A stretch of DNA of 63,540 bases from Desulfovibrio sp. (GTDB lineage Bacteria > Desulfobacterota > Desulfovibrionia > Desulfovibrionales > Desulfovibrionaceae), in the NCBI RefSeq assembly GCF_019424165.1, contig NZ_JAHZAA010000003.1, positions 113,627-177,166 of the forward strand, in the 5' to 3' direction. Position 1 is the stretch's first letter; each line of letters starts with the position of its first letter. Position numbers and translations under genes: made by a program. Shown one piece after another: positions 1 to 8,308 of the stretch. The notes under the pieces were generated by a model. It was not told the DNA's origin and made no database searches. It was given only the letters and a program-made list of their open reading frames with translations.

Positions 1-35
1 ATGGAGAGTCTGTCCGCGAGTTGGCAGAAGAATAG
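1..35 (+). CDS. C-terminal tail of an unidentified upstream gene (partial)
   Basis: Reading frame 3 gives GESVRELAEE and then a TAG stop at 33-35. A strong terminator follows 32 bases later, which is the expected layout for the end of a gene running in from the left. Ten residues are too few to name a family, and another frame cannot be excluded. Confidence 0.3.
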   Translation, partial: GESVRELAEE

Positions 36-66
36 CGTCTGTTTCCTGATCCCGGGTTGTGACCAA

Positions 67-97
67 GGCTCCGCTGCCTCGCAGCGGAGCCTTTTTT
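67..97 (+). terminator. Rho-independent terminator
   Basis: A perfect 10-bp stem (67-76 with 82-91) with a 5-base loop is followed by six T. It ends the transcript that enters the window from the left. Confidence 0.85.
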
Positions 98-321
98 GAA
101 GCTGCCACATTGGCTGGAGAACTGTCGGCCTGTAGAAAAATGATCGACATCGGCAAACTGCCCGGCAGGAATGTTTTTTTGTGTTTTTAAAAGTAGTAGT
201 AATTTAAAGTGGATATGTGCTGAAAGGCCGTGGCATAAATAAAACTTTCAGAAATGTGCAATTCTGTGAAAAATATAACTTGCCAAGGGCGGAGAGGTTT
301 GCTAGCTTGAGCGCACAAACA

Positions 322-390
322 GTCTTCACCGGCAGCTTTTTGTGCTGTCGGTATAGCTGTGCTGCATTGCTCCCACAAAAAGCGGAAGAC
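322..390. other. Long hairpin in non-coding DNA
   Basis: GCTTTTTGTG at 335-344 pairs perfectly with 374-383, and GTCTTC at 322-327 pairs with GAAGAC at 385-390. The two helices are joined by a 7-versus-1-base internal bulge, with a 29-base apical loop. No convincing ORF covers it. The strand is unknown. It could be part of a structured RNA or a remnant of something degraded. Confidence 0.5.
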
Positions 391-589
391 CGGATTCAAC
401 CCCACCGGACTCCGCAGCGGCACGGCCATAAAGCCGCCAGGCGGCTTATGACAGGACAAGCGCTGGCTTCTGCCAGTGCAGAATATAGGCGGGCAAGCCC
501 GCGCAACTGAGCCGGATTTGATGAGCGGGACCGCATTCCCGCGAGCGCCTGGGCGGCCTGCGCCGCTAGCGCCTTCAAAATACTGGCGC

Positions 590-759
590 ATCTGGACGGA
601 TCCCGGGACGGCATGGCCGGACCACAGGGGCGTACACTCCCGTACAGACTGCACAGTTCCGGCGAAGCTCAAGGTTCCTTGCAGACCCTGGGCGTCAACT
701 GCTGGCTTGGATCAGACGCCAGAACCCCCGGTCAATTGTTGGCCGGGGGTTCTTGTTTT
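590..759 (+). ncRNA. Candidate small RNA ending at a terminator
   Basis: The stretch 98-1019 holds no ORF that resembles a protein, yet a proper terminator stands at 721-759. A hairpin GGCGTC/GACGCC (691-696 with 715-720) lies directly against the terminator stem, a common 3' end for small RNAs. The 5' end is a guess. I looked for hallmark motifs of RNase P RNA, tmRNA and SRP RNA and did not see them. Confidence 0.25.
721..759 (+). terminator. Rho-independent terminator without an upstream ORF
   Basis: An 11-bp perfect stem (721-731 with 743-753) and an 11-base loop are followed by TTGTTTT. No credible protein gene ends before it on the plus strand, which is why a small RNA is suspected. From 760 to 1019 I see nothing further. 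Confidence 0.75.
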
Positions 760-1019
760 GTAAGGCGTTGTATTGCGTTCGGCGGCTTTTGTACGCCTGC
801 CGTGCGGGCTTGCGCGGTCATATGCCGTCGGGGCGTCGCTTGCGCGGGTATGCTTCAGGGCATGCCCCGGAGTCGCTCCGGGAATTCTTCCGTCCACCGG
901 TTGCGGCGGGCATTTTTATTCCGGGCATGTGCCAGAGGGCATATCCCTGTCGCGAAAACTTTTTCTTTGCCCCAGGTGAAAAATCGTTCTGGAGCGAAAG
1001 CCGCTGGCCTTGCGACGTG

Positions 1020-2126
1020 CTAGTCCAGCCCCATGGCCTTGCCGATTTTTTTGGCGGCCTTTTTAACTTTTTGTAGCGGGGTCTGTTCCCCTGCGGCTTC
1101 AAATTCGCGCAGCAGTTCTTCCTGCCGGGCCGAAAGGCGCGTGGGGGTGAGTACCTTGACCTCCACCAGCATGTCGCCGCGCTGCTTGCGGCCGGGGTAG
1201 GGCATGCCTTCGCCCGCCATGCGCAGCAGCGCGCCGCTTTGCACGCCCTTGGGAATGTCCAGAGGCATGGGGCCGTCCAGGCCTGGGATTTCCACCCTGT
1301 GCCCCAGGGCAGCCTGCACAAAGCTGATCTCCTGGGTAAAGATAAGGTCCTGGCCTTGGCGCTGCCAGCGTTTGTCCTGCTCTACAGTAATAACCACATA
1401 CAGGTCACCGGGGGGGCCGCCGTGCACGCCGGGTTCGCCCTCGCCGCGCACCCGCAGGCGGGTTCCCGTGTCAACCCCGGCAGGCACGCGCACGACCAGT
1501 TCGCGGGTGTCGGTAACTATGCCCTCGCCCTTGCACTTGGGGCAGCGCTTGCTGATGACCCGCCCGGTGCCTTCGCAGGACGGGCAGGGCATGGCGATCT
1601 GGAAAAAGCCCTGCGAACGCCGCACCTGGCCGGAGCCGTTGCAATGGCGACAGGTCTCGGCCTTGCTGCCCGGGGCTGCGCCGCTGCCCTTGCAGTCGCC
1701 ACAGGTGATGTGCTTGGGCAGGGAGAGAGTTATCTCATCACCGCGTGCGGCCTGGGAAAAAGTGATGGTGAGGTTGTAGCGCAGGTCTGATCCGGCCATG
1801 GGCCGTGGCCCACGGGCAGAAGAGAAACCAAACAGGTCGCCGAAAATGTCGCTGAAGTGGGCGAAGATGTCTTCGTTGCTGCCGAAGCCGCCGGCCCCGC
1901 CCTGTACTCCGGCATGGCCGAAGCGGTCGTAGCGGGCGCGTTTTTCCGCGTCACGCAGGATTTCGTAGGCTTCTGCCGCCTGCTTGAATTTTTGTTCGGC
2001 TTCCTGATCACCAGGGTTGTGGTCCGGGTGATACTTGAGGGCAAGCTTGCGGTAGGCCTTTTTGATCTCATCTTCACCAGCGCTGCGGCTGACGCCCAGC
2101 ACCTCGTAGTAATCAAGCTCCATCAT
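1020..2126 (-). CDS. dnaJ: DnaJ family co-chaperone
   Basis: This is a 368-residue J-protein that stimulates DnaK ATPase and delivers unfolded clients in the cytoplasm. The N-terminal J domain (about 4-70) carries the HPD motif at 33-35. A Gly/Phe stretch follows, then four zinc-binding CxxCxGxG repeats (142-149, 159-166, 181-188, 195-202) and the beta-rich client-binding domains. The full domain order marks it as a type-I DnaJ rather than CbpA. Start: two consecutive Met codons (2126, 2123) leave the exact first residue open. It lies downstream of rpoZ on the same strand with a 235-base gap. Its partner gene dnaK lies about 10 kb away, not adjacent. The C-terminus ends in a Lys-rich stretch. 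Confidence 0.9.
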   Translation of the reverse strand: MMELDYYEVLGVSRSAGEDEIKKAYRKLALKYHPDHNPGDQEAEQKFKQAAEAYEILRDAEKRARYDRFGHAGVQGGAGGFGSNEDIFAHFSDIFGDLFGFSSARGPRPMAGSDLRYNLTITFSQAARGDEITLSLPKHITCGDCKGSGAAPGSKAETCRHCNGSGQVRRSQGFFQIAMPCPSCEGTGRVISKRCPKCKGEGIVTDTRELVVRVPAGVDTGTRLRVRGEGEPGVHGGPPGDLYVVITVEQDKRWQRQGQDLIFTQEISFVQAALGHRVEIPGLDGPMPLDIPKGVQSGALLRMAGEGMPYPGRKQRGDMLVEVKVLTPTRLSARQEELLREFEAAGEQTPLQKVKKAAKKIGKAMGLD

Positions 2127-2361
2127 GGGTTCCGGTGGCTGCGTGCTTGTGCGCCTGGGTTGGAAGTTGTATTCGCAGGCGCGGCGGCCGCCTTATGGCA
2201 ACCGCCGCGCGGAAATGTAGCGTTTTTTCCGGTCTGCATACGAGTCTGATGCCGTAAGGCAATGCCTTGTATCCGGCTTTCGGCAAAACGGCTTGCGCGC
2301 TGCGCGCGTTCCGCCTTGCTGGTTCCGTCACAGCCCGCCTTACCGCGCAGATTCCGACGAA

Positions 2362-2595
2362 CTAGCCTTCGTTAGCGGCCGCGGCCTGCTCTGTAGGCGT
2401 GTAAAGCGCGTCGTCATCGGGCAGCACCTTGCCCGCGGCTATTTCACGCAGGGCGGTGACCACTTCCTTGTTGCGCGATTCCACAAGGGGTTCGTAGCCT
2501 TCGCGGTACTGATGCACACGTTTGATAGCCATCTGCACCAGCAGAAAGCGGTTATCCACGCGCTCCTGGCAATCTTCAACAGTAATACGGGCCAT
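2362..2595 (-). CDS. rpoZ: RNA polymerase omega subunit
   Basis: This 77-residue protein begins MARITVEDC and continues with the omega signature of a conserved Arg/Phe pair (VDNRFLLV) and the RAxQ-type helix region. Omega binds the beta-prime C-terminus and helps assemble the core polymerase. A Shine-Dalgarno sequence GGAGG lies about 5 bases before the ATG on the minus strand, fixing the start. Length is normal for the family. The last 15 residues are Ala-rich and variable. The next gene on the strand is the dnaJ-type chaperone. The intervening 2127-2361 shows no gene. Confidence 0.92.
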   Translation of the reverse strand: MARITVEDCQERVDNRFLLVQMAIKRVHQYREGYEPLVESRNKEVVTALREIAAGKVLPDDDALYTPTEQAAAANEG

Positions 2596-2827
2596 GCTGC
2601 CTCCGTAGTGTGAGCGGCCGGGGCCGCCAGTCTGTGGCGAAGTGCTTCGCCGCAGTTCGTTTTGGAATTAATACCGCCCGACCGTTTGTAAAGGGGCCGG
2701 GCGCGGAATACGCCTGATTGCAGGCTTTGCCTGCTGAAATAAGATATGATATAGGCCGCCTCTGTACCTGTCAAGAGTCGGAGAACGCGTCTGACAGTAT
2801 AGCCTATTGTTAAGGAGAGTGCCAGCC

Positions 2828-3622
2828 ATGAGCAGAGAAAAACGGTCTTTCGCGCAGGAAGTGTGCGTGAAAAGCGCGGGCAAGGCCATGCAGATGACAG
2901 GCATGCTCTGGCCCGGCTGTCGGGTGGGGGTTGCGGCCTCCGGCGGGGTAGACAGCTTTGTGTTGCTGAAAACGCTTAAAATACGCCAGGGAATCGTACC
3001 TTTTCGCTTTGAAATGATGGCCCTGCACCTTAACCCGGGTTTTGACGACCAGAGTCACGCGGCGCTTTTGCCCTGGCTGGCGAAGCACGGCATCCCAGCC
3101 CATGTTGAGGTTACAAGCCATGGGCCTGATGCCCATTCCGAAAAAAACCTGCGCCGCTCGGCCTGTTTTCGCTGTGCCTGGCTGCGCCGTAAAAGACTGT
3201 TCGAGCTTTGCGCGCAGTACGGGCTTACCCACCTTGCCCTTGGGCATAATGCCGAGGACCTGGTGGAAACGTTTTTCATGAACATCTGCCGCAACGGGCG
3301 CGTGGATGGCATGAGCATGAACGAACCGTTTTTTGACGGCAAGCTGCGGCTTATCCGCCCGCTCATGCTGGTGGAGAAAAAATACATACGTCAGGCAGCG
3401 CGGCAATGGGGCTTGCCCATATGGGCCAATGCCTGCCCTTCCGCCGGAAATACAGCCAGAAGCGGCATGGCCCAGACCCTTGAGCATCTCTATGCGGTCA
3501 CAAAAGACGGCCGCCGTTGCGTGCTCAACGGCCTGACCCGCTGGCAACTGGACAAAAGCAGTGCGGCTGCGCGTGAGCGCGCGCAGGCCGACATGCAGGC
3601 AGGCGCGCGGAATGAAGGCTGA
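2828..3622 (+). CDS. TtcA-like tRNA thiolation protein (PP-loop ATPase)
   Basis: A 264-residue cytoplasmic protein of the TtcA/TilS PP-loop family. The ATP pyrophosphatase loop SGGVDS is at 38-43. A CxxC pair (C113, C116) and a later Cys (C203) match the three Cys that hold the iron-sulfur cluster in TtcA. The GHNAEDLVETFF segment (139-150) is also typical. TtcA makes 2-thiocytidine at position 32 of tRNAs, but TtcA-like paralogues in anaerobes can act on other tRNA sites, so the exact product is not certain. Start chosen at ATG 2828 because AAGGAGA lies 11 bases upstream; a TTG 21 bases earlier would overlap that ribosome-binding site. The M23 peptidase follows after 57 bases. Confidence 0.8.
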   Translation: MSREKRSFAQEVCVKSAGKAMQMTGMLWPGCRVGVAASGGVDSFVLLKTLKIRQGIVPFRFEMMALHLNPGFDDQSHAALLPWLAKHGIPAHVEVTSHGPDAHSEKNLRRSACFRCAWLRRKRLFELCAQYGLTHLALGHNAEDLVETFFMNICRNGRVDGMSMNEPFFDGKLRLIRPLMLVEKKYIRQAARQWGLPIWANACPSAGNTARSGMAQTLEHLYAVTKDGRRCVLNGLTRWQLDKSSAAARERAQADMQAGARNEG

Positions 3623-3679
3623 GGGCGTGGGCGCCAATCACATTGACAGGGCCGCCACAGCCCCCTAAAGTTGCTCCGC

Positions 3680-4579
3680 ATGCTTTTCGGCAAATACCAT
3701 ATCGTCATATTCAAAGAAGGCCGTAGCGGCAGCCGCAATCTGCGGATGCGCGGCTGGTTCGGTTTTTCGGTCTGCGCGCTGGTGCTGGCCCTGGTGGTCT
3801 GCAATGTCTGGCTGCTCCAGGCGTGGCTTGAGTCGCGCCATCTTGACGATGACCTTGAGAACGCCCAGCGGGTGATCACCGAGCAGCGCCGCCAGCTTGT
3901 GAGCCTGGCCGAGCGCATATCCCAGGTGAGCCGCGACCTGCAACGCGTACAGGGTTTTGACTCCAAGCTGCGCATCATGATGAATATGGAAAAAGATCCC
4001 GCTGATGCAGGCGGGGGCCTTGATCTTGTGGGTGATTTTTCGCGCTCCTATCTGCCCTTGCACCGTCAGGAACTGGCCGCCCGTAAAATGCAGGATTTTC
4101 TTGAGCGCCTTTCGGAATCTGCCCGGCTTGAAGAAGTGCGGCAGCAGGATCTTCTATTGGCCCTGCGCGAAAATCGGGATGCGCTTTCTTCCATGCCGAC
4201 CATCTGGCCCGTTGTGGGCTTTGTGTCTTCAAGCTTCGGCAGGCGCTCGTCGCCTTTTGGCGGGCGGGGGCAGTTCCACAAGGGGCTGGATATCACCAAC
4301 CGCGTGGGAACGCCCATTGTGGCCCCGGCCCAGGGGCTGGTCATCCAGTCCGGCCACGACGGGGCCTACGGGCTGAGTATCGAAATCAATCACGGCGGCG
4401 GCATTATCACCAAGTACGGGCATATGCAGCGTTGCGCCGTGCCTGCGGGCGTGTGGGTCAAGCGCGGGCAGGTCATCGGCTATGTGGGCATGAGCGGAAG
4501 AACCACCGGGCCGCACCTGCATTACGAGGTGCGCCTCAACGGGGTTCCCGTCAATCCCATGCGCTATATTCTGGACTGA
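3680..4579 (+). CDS. Membrane-anchored M23 (LytM) peptidoglycan endopeptidase
   Basis: A 299-residue envelope protein. One membrane segment (about 27-49) is followed by an alpha-helical, probably coiled-coil region (50-165) and a C-terminal LytM domain. The zinc site is complete: H200 and D204 in FHKGLDI, and H279/H281 in GPHLHYE. It should therefore be able to cut peptide cross-links, unlike EnvC/NlpD-type activators that lack these residues. The anchor plus coiled coil resembles regulated cell-wall hydrolases acting in the periplasm during growth or division. The start is ATG 3680; an in-frame TTG at 3671 is possible and neither has a strong ribosome site. Confidence 0.87.
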   Translation: MLFGKYHIVIFKEGRSGSRNLRMRGWFGFSVCALVLALVVCNVWLLQAWLESRHLDDDLENAQRVITEQRRQLVSLAERISQVSRDLQRVQGFDSKLRIMMNMEKDPADAGGGLDLVGDFSRSYLPLHRQELAARKMQDFLERLSESARLEEVRQQDLLLALRENRDALSSMPTIWPVVGFVSSSFGRRSSPFGGRGQFHKGLDITNRVGTPIVAPAQGLVIQSGHDGAYGLSIEINHGGGIITKYGHMQRCAVPAGVWVKRGQVIGYVGMSGRTTGPHLHYEVRLNGVPVNPMRYILD

Positions 4580-4731
4580 TCCCCCCCGTACAGGCTTTTT
4601 GCGGGGCAGTCCTTTCCTGTGCAGGCAAGAGGTATTTGTCCGTACTGCCGCAGGCAGGTGAAAGCAGGTTTGCGCCGCAAAAAAGCTGTCCCGGCTGGAC
4701 AGCAGGAGCGGCGCCCTTATATTCAAATACA

Positions 4732-4799
4732 GGGAGGACGACCTCCCCCCGTCAGGGGTATCTGATCCGGGACGACCCGGCTCTGAAAAAGGAGAGCCG
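4732..4799 (+). promoter_or_regulatory. Guanidine-II (mini-ykkC) riboswitch with a Shine-Dalgarno switch helix
   Basis: Two hairpins each present an ACGA tetraloop: GGGAGG/CCTCCC (4732-4737 with 4742-4747, loop 4738-4741) and CCGGG/CCCGG (4767-4771 with 4776-4780, loop 4772-4775), joined by 19 bases. Paired hairpins with ACGR loops ahead of sugE are the defining features of the guanidine-II class. A competing helix CGGCTCT/AGAGCCG (4778-4784 with 4793-4799) would bury the ribosome site AAGGAG (4789-4794) and shares bases 4778-4780 with the second hairpin. Ligand binding should therefore free the ribosome site. The mechanism is my inference. Confidence 0.88.
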
Positions 4800-4800
4800 A

Positions 4801-5115
4801 ATGGCCTGGATTTTTCTGTTTTTTGCCGGTCTTCTTGAGGTTGTGTGGGCGTACACTATGAAGCTGTCCGCCGGATTCACCAAGCCCCTCCCTTCCGTAC
4901 TCACCATTGTGGCCATGATTGCCAGCTTCGGTCTGCTGGCTGTAGCCATGAAAAGCCTGCCCCTGGGTACGGCCTACACCATCTGGACAGGCATCGGCGC
5001 TGTTGGGGCCTTTGTGCTCGGCATTCTGGTGCTGGGCGAGCCGGTAAGTGCCATGCGCGTGGGAGCGGCTGCCCTGATTGTGGCCGGCCTTGTGCTCATG
5101 AAGCTTTCTTCCTGA
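4801..5115 (+). CDS. sugE: SugE/Gdx guanidinium exporter (small multidrug resistance family)
   Basis: A 104-residue, four-helix inner-membrane protein of the SMR family. The N-terminus MAWIFLFFAGLLEVVWAY matches the SugE/Gdx subgroup, with the essential proton- and substrate-binding Glu at residue 13. SMR proteins work as antiparallel dimers that exchange cytoplasmic cation for protons. The SugE subgroup exports guanidinium, and the riboswitch directly upstream supports that substrate over general biocides. The start is fixed by AAGGAG six bases before the ATG. It appears to be a single-gene unit. No clear terminator was seen in the next 400 bases. Confidence 0.92.
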   Translation: MAWIFLFFAGLLEVVWAYTMKLSAGFTKPLPSVLTIVAMIASFGLLAVAMKSLPLGTAYTIWTGIGAVGAFVLGILVLGEPVSAMRVGAAALIVAGLVLMKLSS

Positions 5116-5530
5116 GGCCGGGCCACAGGGCGCAATGCCCGGTTCCGGACATCAGGGGGCTGTCTGACGTGTCCTGCTCCGCTTGCCGGGGATTCATCCT
5201 TTCCTGCCAGCTTGTTTTTTCTGCCGCCGTTGCGGGCAAAACAGCAGGGGGCAGTACGCCGGGCCAATGCCTGCCTCGGTTGCCTAATATCCCCCGCTGG
5301 AATATGGTCAATGTGTCTGTCTATGGAGCTAAGGACGTGCTGATAAACGCTCTTTTGCCCTTTGCCTGCGCCAGACCAGCCCCGTGCGAAATGCCTGCCT
5401 GGCATATGTTCGTTTCGTACGGTCGGCGCTTTTGGCGTCAGCGGGCAGGGGTTTACCGATCAGCATTTCCCCAACTTTGGAATACCGGGTTGCGGCATGG
5501 GTGCGCCCGAAAACAGAGAGGAGCAAGGTA
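5116..5530 (+). other. 415-base leader or spacer with no recognised element
   Basis: The stretch between sugE and the symporter gene has no credible ORF, no strong hairpin followed by T, and no riboswitch family that I recognise. It must contain the symporter promoter. Confidence 0.5.
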
Positions 5531-6736
5531 ATGGCCAAGATTGGTGATATGGCACTGGTGCTCAAACTGCTGGCCGGTCTGGTTGTGGGGGCCTTGCTTG
5601 GCTTTGTAGCCAATGAGAGCGTCATGAACGTGGTTGTGTCGGTGCGCCACATTCTGGGGCAGATCATTTTCTTTCTTGTGCCGCTGGTTATTGTGGGCTT
5701 TATTACTCCTGCCATCATCCGCCTGGGGCAGCAGGCCAGCAAAATTCTGGTAGCTGCCGTACTGCTGGCTTACGTGTCTTCTTTGGGGGCGGCGTTTTTT
5801 TCTACATTTGCAGGCTATCTGATTATCCCGCATCTCACGATTTCTTCTGCCACAGAAACGCTGCGCACATTGCCCCAGATGGTGTTTCAGCTTGATATTC
5901 CGCCGCTTTTCAGTGTTATGAGCGCCCTGACCCTGGCCCTGCTTTTTGGTCTGGGCGTGGCCCTGACACAATCGGAAACCATGAGCAAACTTTTTGCCGA
6001 ACTGGAAAAGGTCGTCAGCTGGCTTATCAATAAGGTCATGATTCCCATTCTGCCTTTTTTTGTCGGCCTTTCGTTTATGGGGCTGGCCTATGAAGGCTCG
6101 CTCACCAGGCATCTGCCCGTATTTGTGTCCATGGTGGCCCTGGTCATCGTGGGGCAGTTTATCTGGCTTTCGGTTCTTTACGGCATTGGCGGCCTTGTTT
6201 CACGGCGGAATCCTTCGCAGGTTTTCCGGCACTATCTGCCCGCCTACCTCACGGCTGTGGGAACCATGTCCAGCGCGGCCACCCTGCCCGTGGCGCTGGA
6301 ATGCGCCCGCCGCTCACCGGTGCTCAGCCGCACCATGGTGGAATTCATGATTCCTCTGGGGGCCACAGTGCATCTGTGCGGGTCTGTTCTGACCGAAACA
6401 TTTTTTGTCATGACCATCAGCCTTATACTTTACGGGACCCTGCCCTCCGTAGGGACCATGATTCTTTTCTGCGTGCTGCTCGGTATTTTTGCTGTGGGGG
6501 CTCCCGGTGTTCCGGGCGGTACGGTTGTGGCTTCGCTTGGCATTGTTACGGGTGTTCTTGGCTTTGATGCCACGGGCGTTGCCCTGCTTATCGCCATCTT
6601 TGCCTTGCAGGACAGCTTCGGCACGGCCTGCAACGTAACCGGCGACGGGGCACTGGCCCTTATTCTTGAAGGTGTTTTCAACGACAACGGGCAATTGGGA
6701 GCGTTGCAGACACCGTCAATGACGGAGCATTCATGA
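5531..6736 (+). CDS. Dicarboxylate/amino acid:cation symporter (DAACS family)
   Basis: A 401-residue polytopic inner-membrane protein resembling GltP/DctA/SstT carriers: repeated hydrophobic helices, a Ser/Thr/Ala-rich re-entrant stretch around residues 240-260 (TAVGTMSSAATLPV) and GAPGVPGGTVVA near 320, matching the family's two hairpin loops. It imports acidic amino acids, serine/threonine or C4-dicarboxylates with Na+ or H+. Start chosen at ATG 5531, preceded by GAGGAGCAAGG, because the in-frame region upstream lacks membrane character. The stop overlaps the next gene start (ATGA at 6733-6736), so the two are co-translated. The partner is a CyuA-type desulfidase, suggesting that this carrier brings in cysteine or serine. 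That substrate is inferred from context. Confidence 0.85.
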   Translation: MAKIGDMALVLKLLAGLVVGALLGFVANESVMNVVVSVRHILGQIIFFLVPLVIVGFITPAIIRLGQQASKILVAAVLLAYVSSLGAAFFSTFAGYLIIPHLTISSATETLRTLPQMVFQLDIPPLFSVMSALTLALLFGLGVALTQSETMSKLFAELEKVVSWLINKVMIPILPFFVGLSFMGLAYEGSLTRHLPVFVSMVALVIVGQFIWLSVLYGIGGLVSRRNPSQVFRHYLPAYLTAVGTMSSAATLPVALECARRSPVLSRTMVEFMIPLGATVHLCGSVLTETFFVMTISLILYGTLPSVGTMILFCVLLGIFAVGAPGVPGGTVVASLGIVTGVLGFDATGVALLIAIFALQDSFGTACNVTGDGALALILEGVFNDNGQLGALQTPSMTEHS

Positions 6737-8013
6737 ATCAGCACTGGCAGTCATTTATAGATTTGCTGCATGAAGAAGTCGTGCCTGCACTCGGCTGCAC
6801 AGAGCCTGTGGCAGTGGCCCTTACCGCCGCTCAGGCAGCGGAAACACTGGGCTTTACGCCGGAAAGGCTTGAAGTTGAGGTCAGCGCCAACCTGCTCAAG
6901 AACGGCATGGGCGTCATGGTTCCCGGTACGGGAAGCATGGGCCTGAGCATTGCCGCGGCAGCCGGTGCGCTTGGCGGACGCAGCAGCCTGGGGCTTGAGT
7001 GCCTGCGTCACATGGACGAGGCTCAGGTGGCGGCGGCCAAGGCCCTTGTGGAGGCCGGAAGCGTGGAGATGAAGCTGGCGGGCAATGACCTGCTGCTTTA
7101 CTGCGCCGTGACGGCCCATGCACAGGGGCACAGCGCCAGAGCCGAACTTGTGGATAGCCATGCCAACATCACGCGGGTATGGCACGACGGTAAACTTGTG
7201 TTCGTCAAGGAAGAGCAGGGAGAGCGCGAAACCGGCCTGGATAGCCCCTGGCCCCTGACCCTGGCGGGCATTTATGACTTTGCCGTGGGCGCTCCCCTTG
7301 AGGACATATCATTTATTCTCGAAGCCGCGCGCATGAACCGCACCGTGGCCGAGGAAGGGCTGAAAAGCCAGTACGGCCTTGCTGTGGGCAAAAGCATGGA
7401 TGAGCAGATCCGCCGGCGTATTCTGGCGGACGACATGGCCTCTTTTGCCGTCAAGCTCACTGCGGCCGCAGCCGATGCGCGCATGGCCGGCATCATGATG
7501 CCTGTCATGAGCAATTCCGGCAGCGGCAATCAGGGCATCACCTGCACCATGCCGGTGGTGGCCTGTGCCATCCGCTTGCAGATACGCGATGAAGCCCTGG
7601 CCCGTGCGCTTATCATGAGTCATCTTGCGTCCATCCACATCAAGCATCATCTGGGGCGGCTTTCCGCACATTGCGGGGCCATGGTGGCCGGTACGGCTTC
7701 GGGGTGCGGCATAGCCATGCTGCTCGGCGGCGGCCTCAGGGAAATGGAGATGACCGTGCGCAACATGGTGGGCAATATGGCCGGCATGATTTGCGATGGC
7801 GCAAAAAGTTCCTGCGCGCTCAAGGTCGCCTCGGCCGTGGGCGCGGGCATACAGGCCGCCATGCTTGCCATGAGCGGGTCCGCCGTGCCGGGCAATGAAG
7901 GTATTGTGGACGACGATATTGAGGTCTGCATCGCCAATCTGGGACGTCTGGGATCCACCGGCATGCGCGAGACCGACAAGGTCATTCTGGATATCATGCT
8001 GCACAAAAGCTGA
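6733..8013 (+). CDS. UPF0597/CyuA-type L-cysteine desulfidase (serine dehydratase alpha-like)
   Basis: A 426-residue cytoplasmic protein of the YhaM/CyuA family, which breaks L-cysteine to pyruvate, ammonia and sulfide using an oxygen-sensitive [4Fe-4S] cluster. The conserved Cys are present: C22 in ALGCTEP, one in SGCGIAML, and a pair seven apart in CDGAKSSC near the C-terminus, matching the spacing known for archaeal cysteine desulfidase. SNSGSGNQG (about 257) is the family's Gly/Ser-rich motif. The gene starts inside the last codons of the symporter gene, giving an import-and-degrade pair. Some relatives act on serine, so the amino acid used is not proven. It is followed by a strong terminator. 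Confidence 0.83.
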   Translation: MNQHWQSFIDLLHEEVVPALGCTEPVAVALTAAQAAETLGFTPERLEVEVSANLLKNGMGVMVPGTGSMGLSIAAAAGALGGRSSLGLECLRHMDEAQVAAAKALVEAGSVEMKLAGNDLLLYCAVTAHAQGHSARAELVDSHANITRVWHDGKLVFVKEEQGERETGLDSPWPLTLAGIYDFAVGAPLEDISFILEAARMNRTVAEEGLKSQYGLAVGKSMDEQIRRRILADDMASFAVKLTAAAADARMAGIMMPVMSNSGSGNQGITCTMPVVACAIRLQIRDEALARALIMSHLASIHIKHHLGRLSAHCGAMVAGTASGCGIAMLLGGGLREMEMTVRNMVGNMAGMICDGAKSSCALKVASAVGAGIQAAMLAMSGSAVPGNEGIVDDDIEVCIANLGRLGSTGMRETDKVILDIMLHKS

Positions 8014-8128
8014 AAATTTTGTAACGCAGACGATCCTGTTCAAAACAGGAAAAAGCGCCTTGACGCAGCCGACCGGGCAAAACACTGCGGCCTGAGTGTG
8101 CCGGGTGTGCAGGTTTTGCCACGATATA

Positions 8129-8168
8129 CAACAAAGCGTACCCCGCTAGTGCGGAGTACGCTTTGTTG
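8129..8168. terminator. Bidirectional terminator between convergent genes
   Basis: A stem of about 18 bp with one mismatch (8129-8146 with 8151-8168) and a TAGT loop sits between the desulfidase (plus) and gatA (minus). The flanking stem ends are A-rich on one side and T-rich on the other, so it can serve both strands. Confidence 0.75.
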
Positions 8169-8308
8169 TTTGTGCTTTCTGCGTTACGGCAGGTTCATAA
8201 ACTGTAGCCGTTTTCGGCAGTGGCGCTTGACTTGCCCGCCTTGCGGCGCGCGTAAGCACCGTTGTCTGCCGGGTACACGGCGTCTGCCGTGCCGGGCCGC
8301 CCTGCTTT

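Noticed and set aside
98..760. RNase P RNA, tmRNA or SRP RNA gene
   Set aside because: Conserved landmarks such as the RNase P core box, the tmRNA tag and the SRP GGAA-loop region were not found on either strand.
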